DNA from: Pseudomonas sp. Au-Pse12
GTDB taxonomy: Bacteria > Pseudomonadota > Gammaproteobacteria > Pseudomonadales > Pseudomonadaceae
DNA: 64,000 nt
NCBI RefSeq assembly: GCF_021341665.1
Contig: NZ_JAJTTH010000013.1
Coordinates: forward strand, 1 to 64,000
Reading direction: 5' to 3'
Shown: piece after piece, positions 60,940-64,000 of the stretch
How the letters are laid out: the number at the start of each line of letters is the position of its first letter
Numbering within the stretch: the first letter of the stretch is position 1
Made by a program: the position numbers and the translations under genes
The notes under the pieces: generated by a model
What the model was told of the DNA's origin: nothing
The model's database searches: none
The model's input: only the letters and a program-made list of their open reading frames with translations

Positions 60940-61695
60940 TTAGCGGCGTTGCGCGGCCCGTTGCCGGCAGGCGTCGCCAAAGGCCTGGAAGATCCGCAGG
61001 TAGGCCGGGTTCGACAGCACCTGCCATTCCGGGTGCCACTGCACGCCGAAGGCGAAGGCTGCGCTGTGTTCCACCGACAGCGCCTCGATCAGGCCATCCG
61101 GAGCCACGGCCTCGACCCGCAGGCCGGGGGCCAGGCGGTCGACGCCCTGGCTGTGGATCGAGTTGACCTGGATCTCGCCGGTAAGGCCCATGGCCTCGAA
61201 CACGCCGCCGGGCTGGATCGCCACCGGGTGCGCCGGGGCGTATTGCACTTCGATGCGCGGGTCGTCGGCTTCGCGGTGGTCCATGTAGCCCGGCAGTTCA
61301 TGCACCTTCTGGTGCAGGCTGCCGCCGAAGGCCACGTTCATTTCCTGGAAGCCGCGGCAGATGCCGAGCACCGGCACGCCGGCGGCAATCGCCGCGCGCA
61401 GCAGGGGCAGGGTGGTGGCATCGCGTTGCGGGTCGTGGGCGGTGCCCGGTGCGCTGGGCGTGCCCTGGTAATGGAAGGGTTCGACATTGGACGGCGAGCC
61501 GGTAAACAGCAGCCCGTCCATGTTCTGCAGCAGATCGTCGATATCGATCAGATCCGCCAGGGAAGGAATGATCAGGGGCAGACCCTCGGCCGCGACGCTG
61601 ACAGCACGCAAGTACTTGTCGCCGCTGACGTGGTAGGGGTGCAGGCCGATCTCTTTGACGCACGCAGTAACGCCGATCAATGGCTTGAATGCCAT
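60940..61695 (-). CDS. Gamma-glutamyl-GABA hydrolase (PuuD/SpuA-like)
   Basis: This 251-aa class I glutamine-amidotransferase-like hydrolase releases GABA (or another gamma-amino acid) from its gamma-glutamyl conjugate. The nucleophile is C113 in LGICRGFQEMNVAFGG, and the histidine and glutamate are in FGVQWHPEW. ATG 61695 follows GAGGTG. It is divergent from the gamma-glutamylpolyamine synthetase gene, and together they open and close the glutamylated polyamine route. Confidence 0.92.
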   Translation of the reverse strand: MAFKPLIGVTACVKEIGLHPYHVSGDKYLRAVSVAAEGLPLIIPSLADLIDIDDLLQNMDGLLFTGSPSNVEPFHYQGTPSAPGTAHDPQRDATTLPLLRAAIAAGVPVLGICRGFQEMNVAFGGSLHQKVHELPGYMDHREADDPRIEVQYAPAHPVAIQPGGVFEAMGLTGEIQVNSIHSQGVDRLAPGLRVEAVAPDGLIEALSVEHSAAFAFGVQWHPEWQVLSNPAYLRIFQAFGDACRQRAAQRR

Positions 61696-61961
61696 TTTTA
61701 TCACCTCGAAATTCACGCTGGAACGAGTTTTTCCAGAGCTTATCCTCGTTGATTTTAATTAACAACTTCCATGTAAAAAATTCTAAACGTTATTCGTCCG
61801 AAACCCACAGGCGGCGCGGATTGCGTCAGGTATTTGTCTCTGTTGGAGCAAAATAATTGACGAAAAGCCGCCGCTGTTGGCTATTGACTCCGGTTTTTCT
61901 TTCGGGTTGACTGCTGGCGTGTCACAGCAGTGAACATAATAATTAACACAATAGGTGCATC

Positions 61962-63338
61962 ATGTCGGTCCCCCCGCGTGCCATTCAGCTCAATGAAGCC
62001 AATGCCTTCCTGAAAAAACACCCCGAGGTTCTCTACGTCGATCTGCTGATTGCAGACATGAACGGTGTGGTGCGCGGCAAGCGCATCGAGCGCACCGCGC
62101 TGCACAAGGTCTATGAGAAGGGCATCAACCTGCCGGCCTCGCTGTTTGCCCTGGATATCAACGGTTCCACGGTGGAAAGCACCGGCCTGGGCCTGGACAT
62201 CGGCGACGCCGACCGCATCTGCTACCCGATCCCCGGCACCCTGAGCGTCGAACCCTGGCAGAAGCGCCCCACCGCGCAACTGCTGATGACCATGCACGAG
62301 ATCGAGGGCCAGCCGTTCTTCGCCGACCCACGCGAAGTGCTGCGCCAGGTGGTGAGCAAGTTCGATGCGCTGGGGCTGACCATCTGCGCCGCCTTCGAGC
62401 TGGAGTTCTACCTGATCGACCAGGACAACGTGAATGGCCGTCCGCAGTCGCCGCGCTCGCCGATTTCCGGCAAGCGTCCGCAGTCGACCCAGGTCTACCT
62501 GATCGACGACCTCGACGAATACGTCGACTGCCTGCAGGACATCCTCGAAGGCGCGAAAGAGCAGGGCATCCCGGCCGACGCCATCGTCAAGGAAAGTGCC
62601 CCGGCGCAGTTCGAGGTCAACCTGCACCACGTCAGCGACCCGATCAAAGCCTGCGACTACGCGGTGCTGCTCAAGCGCCTGGTGAAGAACATCGCCTACG
62701 ACCATGAAATGGACACCACCTTCATGGCCAAGCCCTACCCGGGCCAGGCGGGCAACGGCCTGCATGTGCACATTTCGATCCTCGACAAGCAGGGCAACAA
62801 CATCTTCGCCAGCGAAGACCCGGAAACCAACGAAGCCCTGCGTCACGCCATCGGCGGCGTGTTGGAAACCCTGCCCGAGCAGATGGCCTTCCTGTGCCCC
62901 AACGTTAACTCCTACCGTCGCTTCGGCGCGCAGTTCTACGTGCCCAACTCGCCGACCTGGGGCGTCGACAACCGCACCGTGGCCGTGCGCGTGCCGACCG
63001 GTTCGGCGGACTCGGTGCGCATCGAGCACCGGGTCGCCGGTGCCGACGCCAACCCCTACCTGCTGATGGCCTCGGTGCTGTCGGGCATCCACCACGGCCT
63101 GACCAACAAGATCGAGCCGGGCCCGGCGATGGAAGGCAACGCCTACGAACAGAGCGAGCCGAGCCTGCCGACCAACCTGCGGGACGCCCTGCGCGTACTG
63201 GACGACAGCGAAGTGATGGCCAAGTACATCGACCCGATGTACATCGACGTCTTTGTCGCCTGTAAGGAAAGCGAGTTGGCGGAGTTCGAAAACTCCATCT
63301 CCGACCTGGAATACAACTGGTACCTGCACACGGTCTGA
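61962..63338 (+). CDS. Gamma-glutamylpolyamine synthetase (PuuA/SpuI-like)
   Basis: This 458-aa glutamine-synthetase-fold enzyme uses ATP to join glutamate to putrescine or a similar amine. It has VDLLIADMNGVVRGKRI near the start, CAAFELEFYLID for metal binding, GQAGNGLHVHISI (with the HxH motif), PNVNSYRRFG, and VRVPTGSADSVRIEHRVAGADANPYLLMA. These are PuuA/SpuI-type variants of the glutamine synthetase motifs. It is followed 33 bases later by an aldehyde dehydrogenase gene and is divergent from the hydrolase gene. Confidence 0.93.
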   Translation: MSVPPRAIQLNEANAFLKKHPEVLYVDLLIADMNGVVRGKRIERTALHKVYEKGINLPASLFALDINGSTVESTGLGLDIGDADRICYPIPGTLSVEPWQKRPTAQLLMTMHEIEGQPFFADPREVLRQVVSKFDALGLTICAAFELEFYLIDQDNVNGRPQSPRSPISGKRPQSTQVYLIDDLDEYVDCLQDILEGAKEQGIPADAIVKESAPAQFEVNLHHVSDPIKACDYAVLLKRLVKNIAYDHEMDTTFMAKPYPGQAGNGLHVHISILDKQGNNIFASEDPETNEALRHAIGGVLETLPEQMAFLCPNVNSYRRFGAQFYVPNSPTWGVDNRTVAVRVPTGSADSVRIEHRVAGADANPYLLMASVLSGIHHGLTNKIEPGPAMEGNAYEQSEPSLPTNLRDALRVLDDSEVMAKYIDPMYIDVFVACKESELAEFENSISDLEYNWYLHTV

Positions 63339-63371
63339 TGACCGTGGCGCCTCCTGTGTTGAGTATTTGCC

Positions 63372-64000
63372 ATGACTAAATCCCGCAGCGACTGGGAGCA
63401 GCACTTCCAGTCCCTCAGCCTTGAAGGCCGTGCCTTTATCGACGGCCAGTACTGCGCCGCCGCCAGTGGCGCCACCTTTGAATGCCTGAGCCCGGTGGAC
63501 GGGCGCTTCCTGGCCAACGTCGCCAGCACCGATCAGGCCGATGCCGATCGCGCGGTGGCGGTGGCGCGCCAGGCGTTCAACAGTGGCGTCTGGTCGGGCA
63601 AGGCCCCGGCCGAGCGCAAGCGCATCCTGCTGCGCTTTGCCGAGCTGATCCTGGCGCACCAGGAAGAACTGGCGCTCCTGGAAACCCTGGACATGGGCAA
63701 GCCGATCGGCGACTCCATGGCCATCGACATTCCGGCCACGGCCAACGCCATCCGCTGGAACGCCGAAGCCATCGACAAGCTCTACGACGAAGTGGCGGCC
63801 ACGCCCCACGACCAACTGGGCCTGGTGACTCGGGAACCGGCGGGCGTGGTGGCGGCCATCGTGCCGTGGAACTTCCCGCTGATCATGGCCAGCTGGAAAT
63901 TCGCCCCGGCCCTGGCGGTGGGCAACTCGTTCATCCTCAAGCCGTCGGAAAAGTCGCCGCTGACCGCGATCCGCATCGCCCAGCTGGCCCTGGATGCCGG
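63372..64000 (+). CDS. Aldehyde dehydrogenase (PuuC-like), cut by the window end
   Basis: The first 209 residues of an open gene are visible (MTKSRSDWEQHFQSLSLEGR at the start). FIDGQY, AERKRILLRFAELIL, ETLDMGKPIGDS and IVPWNFPLIMASWKFAPALAVGNSFILKPSEKSP are NAD(P)-dependent aldehyde dehydrogenase hallmarks, including the PWN and KPSE motifs. In the gamma-glutamyl route PuuC oxidises gamma-glutamyl-aminobutyraldehyde. The context supports that role. The catalytic cysteine lies beyond the window. Confidence 0.92.
   Translation, partial: MTKSRSDWEQHFQSLSLEGRAFIDGQYCAAASGATFECLSPVDGRFLANVASTDQADADRAVAVARQAFNSGVWSGKAPAERKRILLRFAELILAHQEELALLETLDMGKPIGDSMAIDIPATANAIRWNAEAIDKLYDEVAATPHDQLGLVTREPAGVVAAIVPWNFPLIMASWKFAPALAVGNSFILKPSEKSPLTAIRIAQLALDA

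Noticed and set aside
61881..63815. A 644-aa minus-strand frame over the gamma-glutamylpolyamine synthetase
   Set aside because: It has no family features and is fully antisense to a well-supported gene that continues into an aldehyde dehydrogenase.
1..64000. Prophage, integrated element or insertion sequence
   Set aside because: No integrase, transposase, capsid, replication or conjugation genes and no att-like duplications were found. The only mobile-looking DNA is short REP/MITE-like elements.

Overview
The window is a GC-rich chromosomal segment of a fluorescent pseudomonad, most likely of the P. fluorescens / P. protegens / P. chlororaphis group. The evidence is the gene families and their order (FecI-FecR-TonB receptor, divergent lysA/lysR, SpuA/SpuI-type polyamine genes), the Pseudomonas-style REP/REPIN palindromes between genes, and uniform codon use. 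There are no rRNA genes, ordinary tRNA genes, transposases, integrases, phage genes or CRISPR arrays. The whole window reads as core or long-resident DNA.

Layout. 1-7.2 kb: a PhzF-family isomerase, an orphan secreted protein, a zinc-type HemB and an iron-starvation sigma/anti-sigma pair with its TonB receptor. 7.2-13.3 kb: flavin monooxygenase, LysE exporter, DUF1615 lipoprotein, a histidine-type attenuator in front of a frameshifted HisRS-like gene, DUF4349 lipoprotein and a PaaI thioesterase. 13.4-22.6 kb: an RNA-repair and RNA-surveillance locus. 22.7-31.3 kb: M50 peptidase, DUF3144 protein, chemoreceptor, LysR/MFS pair and PhoD-like phosphatase. 31.3-45 kb: lysA/lysR, a CoA-transferase/thiolase operon with its LysR, sirtuin, a Fur-box-linked AraC/MFS pair, LTA-synthase-like protein and VIT-family transporter. 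44-50 kb: DUF2271-PepSY/flavoreductase-ApbE plus a two-component system. 50-56 kb: CBS protein, SolA-like oxidase, DUF2867 protein, a papain-like secreted protein and another LysR/MFS pair. 56.5-64 kb: polyamine ABC transporter, gamma-glutamyl hydrolase, gamma-glutamylpolyamine synthetase and a cut-off aldehyde dehydrogenase.

The most notable region is 13.4-22.6 kb. RtcR, a CARF-domain sigma-54 activator, faces a sigma-54 promoter (15126-15141) with an IHF-type site. The promoter drives rsr (bacterial Ro60), then rtcB, a HEAT-repeat protein, an unrecognised protein, a polymerase-beta-type nucleotidyltransferase and rtcA. The 755 bases between rsr and rtcB hold five tandem units that each fit the Y RNA fold: a terminal stem, an invariant GAATGC, an upper stem, a TACA motif and a 3' TTGTC. 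Four carry tRNA-like T-arms. Three of those also carry D-arms placed after the T-arm, so the tRNA order is permuted. One unit has no tRNA-like part. I infer an RNA-damage operon in which Ro60 is paired with an expanded, diversified set of tRNA-mimicking Y RNAs.

Other points of interest are a His-rich leader peptide followed by an intrinsic terminator upstream of the broken HisRS-like gene, an apparent ApbE flavinylation motif in the DUF2271 protein, a Cys-His-Asn papain-like triad in a secreted protein, a ten-copy heptanucleotide tandem repeat between two divergent genes, and a dispersed inverted-repeat element whose ends supply stop codons for flanking genes.
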